In this document: one piece after another, positions 1-10,739 of the stretch | How the letters are laid out: each line of letters begins with the position of its first letter | How positions within the stretch are numbered: position 1 is the stretch's first letter | The notes under the pieces: model-generated | What the model was told of the DNA's origin: nothing | Databases searched by the model: none | What the model saw: only the letters and a program-made list of their open reading frames with translations | Position numbers and translations under genes: made by a program | From: Prorocentrum cordatum | Lineage: Eukaryota > Sar > Dinophyceae > Prorocentrales > Prorocentraceae | Assembly (NCBI GenBank): GCA_963575745.1 | Contig: CAUYUJ010003425.1 | Coordinates: 350,630-414,629 of the forward strand | Direction of reading: 5' to 3' | Length of the DNA stretch: 64,000 nucleotides

Positions 1-112
1 CCGTAGTAGTAGTAGTAGTTCTAATAGTAGTAATCATAATCGTAGTGTTAGTAGTCGTGGTGGTCGTAGTAGTGGTGGTAGTCGTGGTAGCAGTAGTCGC
101 GGGAGTAGTAAC
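1..112. repeat. Degenerate GTA/GTG trinucleotide repeat
   Basis: Short runs of GTA with GTG, GTC and AAT interruptions reach the window edge, so the tract may continue outside. No gene is seen in it. Confidence 0.8.
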
Positions 113-159
113 AACTGAAGTAGGAGCACTACGCCTCTACTGGTATATTAGCAGCATTA

Positions 160-365
160 ATTGTCGATACAACGAAATGATACGTAAGCGAACCAAGAAT
201 TGTACGTGAATTGAACATATGTGAAGAGCAAACGAGATGGAATCATGCATGAAACGTATGTGTAAACAACTATGTGTGAAACGAACTGAACGTGATACGT
301 GTGTGAAGCGTGTGTGGGGAACAACGCATGTATGAAACGTATGTGTCTGAAACGTATGGAATTCG
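160..365. repeat. Irregular GAAACGTATGTGT repeats
   Basis: The words GAAACGTATGTG, GAAACGTATG and ACGTGTGTGAAG recur at irregular spacing of about 15-30 bases. The stretch is AT-richer than its surroundings. The frames crossing it show no protein-like composition, so I see no gene. Confidence 0.5.
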
Positions 366-514
366 ACATGTCATGTTGAGATTCCCGCCACGAAAGTGAC
401 CGCATAGCTTCCCAGGGTTTCACGAGGCGCCCCCAACAGGCCCGAGTTTGGCCGTCCGCAAGTCCTTCATGCCCGACAAGAGCAGGTCGTAATCGTTCAT
501 GAGGTCCATGTGCC

Positions 515-518
515 TGTT

Positions 519-562
<44 letters not shown>
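515..562. repeat. (GTC)n microsatellite, about 16 units
   Basis: A near-perfect GTC run. It encodes poly-Ser, poly-Val or poly-Asp depending on frame and explains the short open frames around it. The flanks from 563 to 955 have no recognisable gene. Confidence 0.95.
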
Positions 563-563
<1 letters not shown>

Positions 564-959
564 CGTCCCCAGACGTCTGGCGGATCGAGTCTCTCGGTCC
601 CGACGTTTTTTCCTCCATCTCGGTCCCCGGAGGCCGCTTCTGGGCCCCAGGACCATCATATCACCAGAGAAGCCCCAATCAGCGCCCCGCCTCCCAACAA
701 AAATCTGGCACATGTAATGATTACATGCCCCGGCTGCAGGCCGACCGCAGCCTGCTTTGTCGACAAAGTTTGCCCTCGACCCCATGCAGAAATCAGAATC
801 CTGGGAAACCAGAAAACCGACCGCCTGCCAAAGTCGGCAGAACAGTTTCGGCCACTCTTCCATTTCCCGCCAGGACACTTCCAGCGGGAGCCCTGGCAGG
901 AGAAACCCTGACTCTCCACCCTCCGTCCTCGACTCCATACTTTCTGCTCTTGTTATCCA

Positions 960-1003
960 TCTCTCCTTCTCTCTCTCTCGCTCTCTACCTCTCTCTCTCT
1001 CTC

Positions 1004-1037
<34 letters not shown>

Positions 1038-1038
1038 A
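960..1038. repeat. (CT)n microsatellite
   Basis: CT dinucleotides with occasional CG and TT interruptions. A TA tract follows about 170 bases later; the same CT-then-TA order recurs near 20.0, 36.2 and 40.5 kb. Confidence 0.95.
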
Positions 1039-1208
1039 CACACATGTAGCTCACTGGAACGCGCGCGCAAACCACATGCCAGACTGAGCTCGAGCGCCGG
1101 GTGTTTTCTTCAGCCCGCGGGCCCCCAGAGTCTCCGAAGGCGACCCCAGGACTCATAAACATTGAAACAACGAAGTACGACTGATACCTGAGACCTCTAC
1201 GCAAGTGT

Positions 1209-1262
1209 TGGATATATATACATATATATATATATACTTATGCATGCATTGATTATATATAA
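1209..1262. repeat. (AT)n tract
   Basis: Alternating TA with a few CA and TG steps, ending near 1262. From here to 1,620 there is no convincing coding sequence. Confidence 0.9.
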
Positions 1263-1625
1263 CAAACAGGCGCTGGCTGATAAATTCAGCCGAGATGAGC
1301 TGGCGCGCCCAAGAACCTGCAGCCGTGGGCCGAAGCATCCCTCCGCTCGATCGGCCTCTGCGTTACTGGAACTGTCAGTCGCCTGGCTTATCAGAGCCCC
1401 TCTTCTGGGGCCCTGGGGCGGGGAACGTCAGCTGACAACCTCATCGGTCATGGCTAGGCCCAGCCTGGGCCGAGGCTCGGTGTCTGCGCCCTCCTCCCCC
1501 TGCCAGGGAGAGGCACTGTTCTGTTTGCGGCCTCCGCGCTCCCCGACGGTCGGCAAATGCCAAATGCTGTCCTCCCAAACGTGCAGCGATGTGAAAATGA
1601 GAAAGAGCGTGTTCTACCGCTGCTG

Positions 1626-1850
1626 GCGGAAAACCGGGGGGGGTCACTACCGGTTCGAACCCCTCCCCCCCCCCCACCCCACCCTCCGGAAAACCGAGGG
1701 GGGGTCACTACCGGTTCGAACCCCTCCCCCCCCCCCAGCTCATCATGAAAAGAGGGGGGGGGTCACTACCGGTTCGAACCCCTCCCCCCCCCCCCTCGAA
1801 AACCGGGGGGGGTCACTACCGGTTCGAACCCCCCCCCCCCTCGAAAACCG
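1626..1850 (+). repeat. Four direct copies of a G-run/TTCGAA/C-run motif
   Basis: Each copy has the order AAAACCG, a run of 6-9 G, TCACTACC, the 10-base palindrome GGTTCGAACC, then a run of C. The palindrome starts at 1652, 1713, 1771 and 1821. Three copies in the opposite orientation occur at 2503-2621, beyond the minisatellite, so the whole block is bounded by inverted motif arrays. Confidence 0.9.
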
Positions 1851-1856
1851 AGTGGG

Positions 1857-2480
1857 GGTGCGGACAGTGGTGGGGACGGTGTTGGTGGGGACAGTGGTGA
1901 GGGGATAGCGGGACAGTGGTGGGGACAGTGGGACAGTGGGACAGTGGTGGGGACGGTAGTGGTGGGGACAGTGGTGGGGACAATGGTGGGAACAGGGGGG
2001 GACAGTGGACAGTGGTGGTGACGGTGGTGGTGGGGACAGTGGTGTGGGGACAATGGGAATGAGGTGGAAACAGTGGGACAGTGGAGGGTACAATGGTGGT
2101 GGGGACAGTGGTGAAGGCGGTGGCGAGGACGGCGGTGGGACAATGGGACAGAGGTACAGTGGGGACAGTGGTGGGGACAGTGGGGACAGTGGTGGGAACA
2201 GTGGGACAGCTCAGTGGGACAGCGGAGGAGTCAGTGGGACAGTGGGGACAGTGGGGATAGTCGGGCAGTGGTTGGGGCCGTGGAGACAGTGGGGAGAGTG
2301 GAACCGTGGTGGGAACAGTTCTGGGGACAGCGGGGACAGTGCGACAGTGGTGGGGGCACTGGTGGGGACAGTAGGGGCGGTGGTGGAACCAGTGGGGACA
2401 GCGGTGGTGAGGACAGTGGTGCTGGGAACACCAGTGGGGGATGTGATGCGGACGGTGGTGGGGACCGGGAGTCGTTTGCT
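1857..2480. repeat. GGGACAGTGG minisatellite
   Basis: About 620 bases built from GGGACAGTG and GGGACAGTGGTG words of 9 to 12 bases. All six frames are largely open because the unit lacks stops, which gives spurious long frames rich in Gly/Asp/Ser on plus and Pro/His/Thr on minus. I do not treat these as genes. Confidence 0.9.
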
Positions 2481-2499
2481 GGCGGTGAGTAGGGGGGGG

Positions 2500-2765
2500 G
2501 GGGGTTCGAACCGGTAGTGACCGGAGGGTAAGGGGGGGGGGGGGAGGGGTTCGAACCGGTAATGACCCCCCCCCGTTTTCCGGATCCAGAGGGGGGGGGG
2601 GGGGGGGGAGGGGTTCGAACCGGTAGTGACCCCCCCGGTTTTCGAGCGGGAGGGGGGGGGGGGGTTTGGGGAGGGGGTGGTTCTGCCGGGAGAGAGGGAG
2701 GGGGGGGGGAGGGGTTCCAGCAGGGGGGGGGGGATTTTCGGAGGGGGGGGGGGGCGACCCCCGGG
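2500..2765 (-). repeat. Inverted copies of the TTCGAA motif plus poly-G runs
   Basis: The palindrome occurs at about 2503, 2549 and 2612, each followed by GGTAGTGACC or GGTAATGACC and preceded by G runs of up to 19 bases. This is the reverse complement of the motif at 1,626-1,850. The tail at 2,640-2,765 is G runs only. Confidence 0.85.
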
Positions 2766-2963
2766 TTCCGGAGGGGAAGGTTGGCAATTTTCCACAGTAA
2801 AGCGGCGGTGGATCACGCTCTCTCGAAAATGACGAGCTCTTCACGAGCGCGCTGGACCGTTCACTAAGGGAGGCCGCCCCGAATGGGGCCAGAGCCAAGT
2901 ACGCTTGCCCACAATGGAACGGCCTGGGACGACCGCGCGTCGGGCGCTCGCCGACGGGAACTC

Positions 2964-4858
2964 TCAAGACGAGCTACGCCGCAAGGCGGGCTGCCGAGGC
3001 ATGGCTACGCTTCTCTGCGCCCTCCTCAACGCCGTCCCGCTTGCGCTTCCCGCCTCCGCTCGCGCCCCCGCTGGCGGAGCCCGCCTCGGTGTCCCCTGGC
3101 TTCGCGCCGACCATATCAGGCCGCACGACGCGGCCTCCTCCAGCACCGCAAGGCGAGCATACTTTGAGGCGAACTCGTCCAGCATGCTGGCCATCGCGCG
3201 AGTGGCCTCCTCTTGGTGCTGCTCGGCCGAGGGGCTTGCGGGCAGCGTGACCCCGTCGCAGTGCCAATACTTCAGAGGACGCTCCACGTCGTCCTCGACC
3301 TGCCCGTAGCGTGCGTACCGACGCGTCTCGTGCAGGACGCGAACGTTAAACAAGGCTCCGTAGACCAGGCCTGGCCTGTTAGTAAAGTCCAGGAAAATGC
3401 CGTTGTTCTGGGCACGCCTCCGCACACAGTCCCCGAAGAGATAGGGCCAGTAGTGGCTCATGCTTGGGCTGACGCCCCACAAGTCTGCACCGTGGCATTT
3501 CATGTCTTGACCAGCGCGTCGAATTAGCCGAGCGAGTTCTGGTCCACACTCTTGCTCCTCCGCCGCCTTCTGAAATTCAAGCAGGTTCCGCACAGGGAGC
3601 GGCGCATCAGCCTGCGACAGGAGCTTTTTCATGATGACACCCCGCGGAAGCCTCGCCTCGAGAGCATCCCTGAGTTAATGGCGCTCCTTGTCCTCTTGGG
3701 CAAATCATTGATCTGCCTGCAGGCGAGCACCTCCTGCACTGCCTTCACAGTTTGAGCCCTTTTTGCGCTCTTCGCGCTGCCGACGGAGCGGAGAGCGCCA
3801 CGAAAGAAGCACTGCAACGGCGACTCCGCCACCACCGACCAACCGACCTCCGGCGGCGATTCATAGAAGCGGTCGCTCAACGGCCTCATGAAATGGTCTT
3901 AGAGGCTCTCCTCCGTGCACTTCTTTATCGCCTCCAGCGAAGCGCACTCAACGACGAAATCCTCGATGCTATCGTCCACAATGATGACGCGAGTTCTGAC
4001 AGGGGTTTCCGCTTCGATGAATCGCACCTGGAGATGCGCCCCTTTGATGCCTTCAACCAATCGATGCCCCCACGGCGTACCTTTCAGAGCGTCGGCATAT
4101 TTCCCGGACAAGACATCCCTGTCCTCGTGAGAGACGAAGACCAAGCAACTCTTAGCAGCTTGCTCAACCCCAAATGCGCACCCAAGAGCTGCCAATGTCA
4201 ACGCCCGCACCCCTCAATCGGATCCACGAGCGGAGCGGATCGAACTTCCCACGTCATTACCTCACATTGTTCACTTTCGTTTGATCAGCCTTCTTTTCGT
4301 CTTCTATCCTCGTCAACTCCTCGAGCAGTTCGGCAGCTGGTGTGTAGTCCCCAGCGGGCGCAGTCTCTTTAAACTGCCGCTGGAATGGTGGTATGTTCTG
4401 TAGCGCGCGCCTCAAGCTGTCCATGCTGTCCACGCCTCCCCTGGACAGCGCTCGCTGCACTTTCCGCTCATTTTCTGTATTCTCCATGCTTTGAGCCAGG
4501 GAGCGGCCAAACTCCGCCTGCGCAAGCAGCTCTCCCGCTGCCGTGCGCCCACGCAGATGAGCCAGCGCTCGCCGCTGGACTGCTGGGACAGGGCGTCCCG
4601 CACCCGCTGGCGCGCGATCTCCAAGAACAAAAGCACGCACGGGTGTTCCTGCACGTCCCCAGGGTGCTGGCCGAAGGCCCCAGAGTTTGCGTAGACCGTG
4701 CCCAGGCTGGTCTCGGGAAGCTCGGCCGCCGCGCCGACCGCGGCGGGCCGCTTGGCAGGCGCACTGGAGCGTCCGGGCGCGGCCCGCGACGGGTCGGCCC
4801 CGCGGCCAGCGCGCCGCGCGGCGCACCGCGCGGGCTTCGCAGCCGCGCGCGCGGGCAT
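2964..4858 (-). CDS. Multi-exon or decayed gene of unknown function
   Basis: I do not recognise the family. The minus strand carries protein-like sequence in several frames. A good start is the ATG at 4858, preceded by ACCACC. It opens a basic Ala/Arg/Pro-rich stretch and then a segment containing VYANSGAFGQ and LEIARQRVRDALSQQ. Near 4,545 the protein-like reading passes to another frame (SLAQSMENTENERKVQRAL, later LLEELTRIEDEKKADQTKV), which stops just after an AG/GTAATG donor-like site at 4260. A third block, 4,210-3,629, has VFVSHEDRDVL and RVIIVDDSIEDFVVE and is broken by one in-frame TAA at about 3,890. A fourth block (3,669-2,964) has KKLLSQADAPLPVRNLLEF and PSMSHYWPYLFGDCVRR. Either short introns or frameshifts explain the breaks. 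Confidence is high for coding ancestry and low for the exact model. Confidence 0.5.
3670..3716 (-). other. Candidate 47-base GC-AG intron
   Basis: Removing 3716-3670 (GC start, CTCAG end on the minus strand) joins the frame with VKAVQEVLACR to the next frame, which continues DALEARLPRGVIMKKLL, with no stop and the phase preserved. The unspliced upstream frame runs into a TGA within about 80 bases. The length is very short for an intron, so a small frameshift remains possible. Confidence 0.35.
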
Positions 4859-5009
4859 GGTGGTGCCAAGTCCCTGGCCGAGCCAGTGCCCAAGCTCCAG
4901 TGCCACTCGCGACGCTTGAGCCAGTAATACACACACCGATCCTGGGCCAAGGATCGGCCGGGCCAGGATCGGCGAGGTGGGTCCCAAACATCCGGCGTCG
5001 TCCTTTCTC

Positions 5010-5905
5010 GCCACGAGGTTGCCCCAAAGGTCTGAACCCCTTCCCGGGGACCGGCTTCATCCGTCTTGTTGACGGCGCAGGGAGCCCAGTGAGGGCCCCC
5101 GGGGGCTTACAACTACCAAAACCCTCCGCCGTGAATTTTCACAGTGCGAGCTCAGACATGCGACGATGCGATGTTTGCAGTCCGCTGCCCCAGATCTCCT
5201 GACCCCTTCCCCGCGGGCAATGTTTTCGCCCAGACCCCCGACGTCGTGTTTTTGCGCAACATGGACCCCGGAGGTCTCGACCCATTCCCCAAGATCGGCT
5301 TCTCATCGTGAGCCGTTTGTTGACGGTCCTGGGGGCCGGCCGAGGGCCCCCAGACCCTGGACAATGGCAAAACCCCTCCACCGTGGCCGCGGCCCCAGAG
5401 CTCCCGACCTCTTCCCCGCGGGCAGTGTTCTCGCCCTGAAACTGATTATGTCCCAGACCTCCGCCGTCGCGATTTTTCTGAACGGGAACCCGGGGTCTAG
5501 ACCAGTTCCCCAAGATCGGCTTCTCATCCTGCACCATTTGTTCAGGGTCCCGGGGGCCAGGTGAGGATCCCGTCCACGGAGGCCGAAAAAAACCAAAAAT
5601 CCTCCGCTGTGAATTTCCACGACGAGAGCTCAAACATCAGACGATGTGTGTGTTTTCTTTTTTGTCCGCGGCCCCAGAGAGCTCCCGAACCCTTCCCTGG
5701 GGACAATGACTTCGCACTGGAACCTTTTTCAACCCAAACCCCCGACGTCGACTTGAATTCACAACGTGGACCCCTGGAGGTCTGGACACATTCCCTGATA
5801 CCGGCTTCTCATCATGAGCAGCTGTTTGACAACCCCAGGGCCAGGCGAGGCCCCCAGGGACCGAGAATTTATCCAAACGGTCCCTCGTGATTTTTTCAAG
5901 ACGCG
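5010..5905. repeat. Diverged tandem copies of a CCCCGGGGA/GGTCGAGACC repeat
   Basis: Two to three related units of about 230-300 bases share the order CCTTCCCCGCGGG, a central CCCCGACGTCG-like block, ATGGACCCCGGAGGTC, CAAGATCGGCTTCTCATC, then GGTCCTGGGGGCC. Related fragments lie near 6,870-6,940 (reversed), 7,660-7,740, 8,300-8,380 and 31,930-32,010, so this is a dispersed family. The open frames inside it vary between copies and look non-coding. Confidence 0.6.
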
Positions 5906-6179
5906 AGGAGGTAAGGGGATGGCCATGCACGGTGCCCGATGACGGACCCCACAGGCCGAGATCGAGGAAAAGCAGGCTAGGACTGAAAAAGCACATCGTC
6001 CGAGATTTGGGGGATGTCGGAGGCCGAACGCACCAGCCCGCCAAATGTTTGGAGATCCGCGGAGGCCCAGCGAGGGTGAAAAATCCCTCCGATCCTCTCG
6101 AAGTTCGAGCCCCGAAGGTCGTACCTCGCAAAGCCCCGCGACCAGGGGGACCGACCCTGAGGTCCGACAACGCACAAGA

Positions 6180-6320
6180 AAAATCGCAACATCGTGAAAA
6201 TCAAAATCAAAGCCCTGTGACCCATCTTTATGCTGCATGTTTCGAGCCAGATCAATCTGTGAGGGTCTGGTGGGCCGAAGCCGGGCGAAGGCGTCTGGTG
6301 TGAGAAACTTGCAGCGCCCG
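6180..6320 (+). repeat. Direct repeat, copy 1
   Basis: This 140-base segment (AATCGCAACATCGTGAAA, then GTTCGAGCCAGATCAATCTG, then AACTTGCAGCGCCCG) matches 8,395-8,530 closely in order and sequence. The intervening 2 kb is not duplicated. No protein reading is shared convincingly by both copies. Confidence 0.75.
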
Positions 6321-7310
6321 AATCTGGAAGTGGGTGGCGCCGAGGGCACGCTGCAGAGAGTAGGGAGCTGGCGCCCATCCAGGCGCTGGCCAGCACTCGA
6401 AAAAAGGGCAACGCCCGGATCTCGAAAAAGGGAGGGGCCCCAGAGCACCAACCAGCCCGCAGGATGCCCGGGGCAGCAGCAGCAGCGGGCGGCGCCAGCC
6501 GGCAAAGGAGCGCCTGTCCGTGGAGTGGGCCCAGGTGCCGCCGCTGGCACGCGAGCGGACGAGACCTCGGAGGCGCATTCTCCGATCTGGGCTAGCGCGC
6601 GGCCCCCAGATCTCCGAGGATAGCGGACATCCTCGGACGTGTTCGTCAATGCCCAAAGGCTTTCGAACGTTTTCGTCGATGCTTTTCAGCGGCTGCGCCT
6701 CGTCGAGAGCGTTCCAGGGGTGCCCGAATCGTCCCCAACGGCCGACGGAGGCCCGAGCTATCGCCCGAAAACCACTTGGGACTCAGATCTCCGACTCCGC
6801 CGACATGTCCTAGTTTTCGGCCTCCGGGGCCCGTGATGCACCAAGACCACCAAGAACGGACCCGGGGCGAAACAGCTGCCCCAAGGGAAGGGGTCGGGAA
6901 CTCTGGGGCCGCGGACTGACATAGTCATATCCATGGAAGGTTGAAGGAAAAAACTGTGCAGCAACGACGACAACGCCCGAACAATAAAGAACCCAATTCA
7001 CCCCTCTACTCCCTGGCCTCAGCATTGGAAATGATTGCACCTGGGATGTTAAGTTCAAAATGACTCCGGTCCCGCTCCTCTGAAAACACTTCCTCGGTAT
7101 TCAGGCCAGGCAGTGGATGGGGGGTCATGCGAAGTAGCTCCTCAACGCTTGTTGCAAGCTTTCGTCCTTCAACTGGATGTCTGGGCCTGGCTCTGGCCCC
7201 GACCAGTCGCGAGCATCCCTCAGATCTGGGCGCAGACAGACAGATCCCGCACGGCTACAAGGCCGATCCTGCAAAGGTCACGGGAGGAACATAGCATGCA
7301 ATACTTTCCT
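6320..7310. other. No gene recognised
   Basis: GC-rich sequence with several 100-140 codon open frames on both strands, none with a recognisable motif. It contains a reversed fragment of the 5 kb repeat at 6,870-6,940. Confidence 0.5.
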
Positions 7311-7317
7311 GCAACAC

Positions 7318-7445
7318 ACAGCCGCGCACGTACACACACACACACCACAGCAAGCAGCACAGCACAGCACAGCACAACACTACACAACACAACATAACAA
7401 AACACCACACCACACCACACCACGCCACACCCCGACACGCGCGCG
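7318..7445. repeat. CA-rich ACACAACAC-type repeat
   Basis: Imperfect CA, CACAACA and ACCACACC units running into GCGCGCG at about 7,439. It is non-coding in appearance. Confidence 0.85.
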
Positions 7446-7804
7446 CGAATACCATCACTCGGATGCCGTCCGTCCACCTGCACGCTGGACGGCTGCGGTT
7501 TCTGGAAGCCACTTCACTGGGCACAGCTGGCCGAATGCACCAGCGACGCACGCGACAGACGATGCCTGCTGCCCGCTGGTCGATGCCTCAGATCCCGGCG
7601 CCGCACAGAACAAATGCGGCGGCGGGCTTTTCGCGGGCTGTGGCCCTCTGGAGGCCGCTTCCCGGCCCCAGGGGTCGTCAGAGAACAGCTCCGGCTGAAA
7701 AGCTGGCCCCAGGAAACAGGTCGAGATCCCGTGGGGCCCACATCACGCGAAAAATGCGGCGCGGGAGGAGAGGGGACCGCACCGATCGTAGAGGGCATCT
7801 CACA

Positions 7805-7965
7805 GAATCTTTTGGTCGTCCCATAGCGCCCAATAGTGCATTCAATCACATATCCAATAGCGCGCAACGCAGACGTCACGCATCTCCCTCAAATGGCGCC
7901 ATTGGGCGCAATTGAGCGCCATTTGGGCGCTAGTACTGGGCGCTATTGGGCGCCATTGGACACTC
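7805..7965. repeat. Cluster of GGGCGCNATT decamers in both orientations
   Basis: The words GGGCGCCATT, GGGCGCAATT, GAGCGCCATT, GGGCGCTATT and the reverse AGCGCCCAATAG occur at least eight times in 160 bases at a spacing of about 10-12 bases. The cores are self-complementary, so single strands could fold. No gene is seen. Confidence 0.7.
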
Positions 7966-8394
7966 TTCGCCGAAATACATTCGATGCAAAACGAGCGGGA
8001 ACTTTCGTGACTTATGACCCCGATCCGCCGCCCGACTTGTGGCGCGATCGGTCCTCGAGATTGAGGGATCCGATGCGTCCAGCGGCGAGAAAAGAAGGAG
8101 GCAGTGCGCTTTTTCACCTTCATGTCCTGGGTCCCTTGGAGGTGTTAAGGAATGTACCCAGGAGACTTCATACTCTGGATGATTCCTCATCTGACGAGGG
8201 CGGCGGTGATATCCATGGCCAAGCCCCAGTTGCTGTTCCATCAACTTCCGGACCCTCGATTCCTTATCCAACGTTTCCTTCTGCAGTGCCCTCACCGTAT
8301 GGTTTCGGGCCCCCAGGGCCTGCAGAAGACGGCGGGCCCCCGGGGAAGGGATCGAGAGGTCCGGGCCCTGAGATCCGATGTTGCGAACAAAAAA

Positions 8395-8530
8395 GCAACA
8401 TCGCGAAAGATCACGACCGGAGCCCTGGACCCCGTCCTTCTGCGGCATTGTTCGAGCCAGGTCGATATGTGATGGTCCCGGGGCCTGACGCTGGGCGAAC
8501 ATTCCCAGTGTGAAAAAAATGCAGCGCCCA
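8395..8530 (+). repeat. Direct repeat, copy 2
   Basis: Partner of 6,180-6,320, with the same order of AACATCG, GTTCGAGCCAGGTCGATATG and ATGCAGCGCCC words. Confidence 0.75.
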
Positions 8531-8553
8531 GATCTCAGGGGGAGGGCAATGCA

Positions 8554-8967
8554 TCAAAAATATATCGAGCCGCCGATGCCTTGGATCGGGAAATTGAGAG
8601 AGAAACCCTGGGCTCCGCTGGACACGGTTTCGTGGATCCTGCTCAGGGCGAAGTCCGTCTGCTCAATCACGTGCTGTAACGTGCGCTCAGCCATCTGGCC
8701 AGGCGTATGTATCGTCACCTTGATCCTCTCCTCCACGAGCCTCGTCAGCAGCGGCGCCCACTCGATTTCGGCGTGCTTCGTGATGCCATTGATCCTCCCC
8801 TCGGTGCCGTCGAGGATGGTGTTCCCAGTCCCCTCCGCATGGGGCAGACATCCAGCGATGCGACTTGTTCGAGACATGGGCCCCCAAACCTGTGACCCTT
8901 CCCCGGAGGCCTGCTTATCATCTGGAGTCACTGTGTCGATGGCACCGAGGCCCGAAACTAGCCCCAT
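8554..8967 (-). CDS. Exon-like ORF of unknown function
   Basis: This 137-codon minus-strand frame has balanced amino-acid use unlike the surrounding low-complexity frames. From the ATG at about 8,877 it contains GTGNTILDGTEGRINGITK, EIEWAPLLTRLVEERIKV and MAERTLQHVIEQTDFALS, which suggests mixed helix and strand. I cannot assign a family. No signal peptide or membrane segment is visible. The true exon may end near the SSGAQ residues, since the last 20 residues run into an AT-richer stretch. Orientation agrees with all other gene candidates here. It could also be a fragment of a mobile-element protein. Confidence 0.35.
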   Translation of the reverse strand: MGLVSGLGAIDTVTPDDKQASGEGSQVWGPMSRTSRIAGCLPHAEGTGNTILDGTEGRINGITKHAEIEWAPLLTRLVEERIKVTIHTPGQMAERTLQHVIEQTDFALSRIHETVSSGAQGFSLNFPIQGIGGSIYF

Positions 8968-8989
8968 GAGGCCGAAACTGGCCTCCTGA

Positions 8990-9295
8990 GGTCCGACCCT
9001 GGGCGTCCTAAGACCGTCCGTCTCGCCCTAAGACCGCCGTCCGACCCTGGCCAAGTGTTCGAGCTGCGTCCAGCCGTGGCGACGAGAACCCCAAGAAACG
9101 CGCTAACTCCACCGAAGGGCTGACGACGACAACGAAGACGGCAACAACAACAATCATTCCCTACCTAGGCTCTGCCTAGAGGGTTCTTACTCTATTAGCT
9201 TAAAGGGGCCGGGCAGTGGGCTTCGCCCCGGGCGGTTCCCCCGGTCCCCGCCCCGCGGTTCCCCCAGTTGCGCCCCCTTACCTTAGCTTTGCGTA
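8990..9295. other. No gene recognised
   Basis: Contains CCGTCTCGCCCTAAGACCG-like short duplications and then a GC-rich CCCCGCGGTTCCCCC stretch. I see no coding signal. Confidence 0.6.
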
Positions 9296-9301
9296 TCCCA
9301 T

Positions 9302-9838
9302 CTTAGCTTAGCTTAGCTTACCTCAGCTTAACTTAGCTTAGCTTATCTTAGCTTGGCATATCATAGGATAGCCCAGCATAGCATAGCATAGCGCAGCATA
9401 GCATAGCATAGCATAGTATAGCATATCATAACATAGCGCAACATATCATAGCATAGCGCAGCATAGCATAGCATACCATGGCCTAGCATAACATAGCGCA
9501 GCCTAGCGTAGCATAGCATAGCGCAGCATATCATATCATATCATATCATATCACATCATAGCATGGCATAGTGCAGCATAGCATAGCATAGCATAGCATA
9601 GCATAGCAGCAAAGCAAAGGCAAAGCAACAGCAGCAACAGCAAAGCAAAGCACTAGCAATGCAAAGCAAAGCAAAAGCAAAAGCAAAAGCAAATGAAAGG
9701 CAAAGCAAAAACAATGTGCAACAGTACGATCAGAGAGCCCACCCAGTGACCGAATGCAAACACATGAGTGTGTGTGTGCGAAGGCAAAGCAAAAGCAAAA
9801 CCAAGCAAAAGCAAAAACAAGCAAAAGCTAAATCAACT
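9302..9838. repeat. Pentamer array shifting TTAGC to ATAGC to AAAGC
   Basis: Three contiguous five-base arrays: TTAGC at about 9,302-9,356, ATAGC at about 9,357-9,606 (with GCAGC and ATATC variants), then AAAGC at about 9,606-9,838 (with six-base AAAAGC variants and one unique insert near 9,715-9,780). The AGC core and the five-base step persist while the first two bases change. Confidence 0.85.
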
Positions 9839-9954
9839 GCGACGATGAGGAGAAGGAGGATGACGGCGTTTACCGTTACTACTCATGCTGCTTTCCTAGG
9901 GGCTCCAACTCCTAGGTGGGGTCGCACTGGGGTAATTTTAAAACTGTTCGTTGT

Positions 9955-10620
9955 TACTGGCACGCGTGTCTTGTATTCCGTATGCCCCAACCCTCGATCC
10001 CCGCCCACGTCGTCTTCGATTGCTCCCCCATAGCGGGGGGAATCTCTTCCTTGTCGGCCACTCACTGACTGAAGCGCGAAGAAATCTCAAGCGAGAGCGC
10101 CGTTCCTGAGTTCGGGGGCCTCTCTGGCCAGGAGCTCTCGAAATACCTATGGAGAAATATCGAATGGGAGCCCTTTGTCGCCATCCGGGCCTCCACCAAC
10201 TTGCCTGAATTACGGGAAAGTCTCGAGCGAGAGCGCCACTCCTGAGTTCGGGGGCCTTCTTGGCCAGGGGCTCTCGAAGTAAATCGTGAGGAAATATCGA
10301 GCAGGAGCCGTTGTCGACGTGGCTGGGCCTCCGCCAACTTAATTGAATTGCGAGGAAGTCTCGTGGGAGAGCGCCGTTCCTGAGTTCGGGGGCCTCTCTG
10401 GCCAGGGTGTCTCGGGGTACACTTTGAGGGAGTATCGAGCGGGAGCCGTTGTCGTCGTAGCTGGGCCTCCAAGGGCCCACATTTCGGCTCAAACCAACGC
10501 TTGAGCGGGAGCCTCACTTTCAGAGAAAATGTAGCCAACGTCGAGGCGAGAGCGCGCGGAACCGTTTCCGGAGATCAGCAAATAATCATTATGTAGAAAT
10601 GAATATTCAACTACAGCAAC
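9955..10620 (-). repeat. Repeat R, inverted copy 1
   Basis: The reverse complement of the R core (gaagacg, then gcgggnatcgagggtttggg, then tgacacgcg) is at 9,961-10,051. It is followed by two to three sub-repeats of about 110 bases with words such as CTCGAGCGAGAGCGCC and CCTGAGTTCGGGGGCC. Open frames across it are repeat artefacts. Confidence 0.7.
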
Positions 10621-10650
10621 AACAACAACAGCAACAACAACAACAACGAT

Positions 10651-10701
<51 letters not shown>

Positions 10702-10704
10702 AAC

Positions 10705-10736
<32 letters not shown>

Positions 10737-10737
10737 T
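10615..10737. repeat. (CAACAA)n/(CGACAA)n microsatellite
   Basis: CAA and CGACAA units. In forward R copies the equivalent CAA tract sits just before the subrepeat block, so it appears to be an intrinsic part of R. Confidence 0.9.
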
Positions 10738-10739
10738 GA

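Noticed and set aside
1652-1830. tRNA gene suggested by GGTTCGAACC
   Set aside because: No cloverleaf can be drawn; the T-arm pairing fails beyond two base pairs and no A-box is present.
10480-10500. CATTTCGGCTCAA resembles part of the dinoflagellate spliced leader
   Set aside because: One mismatch in 13 bases, no donor site after it, and it is a variant of a word in repeat R (reverse of GCTCAAACTGGGCCC-like text).
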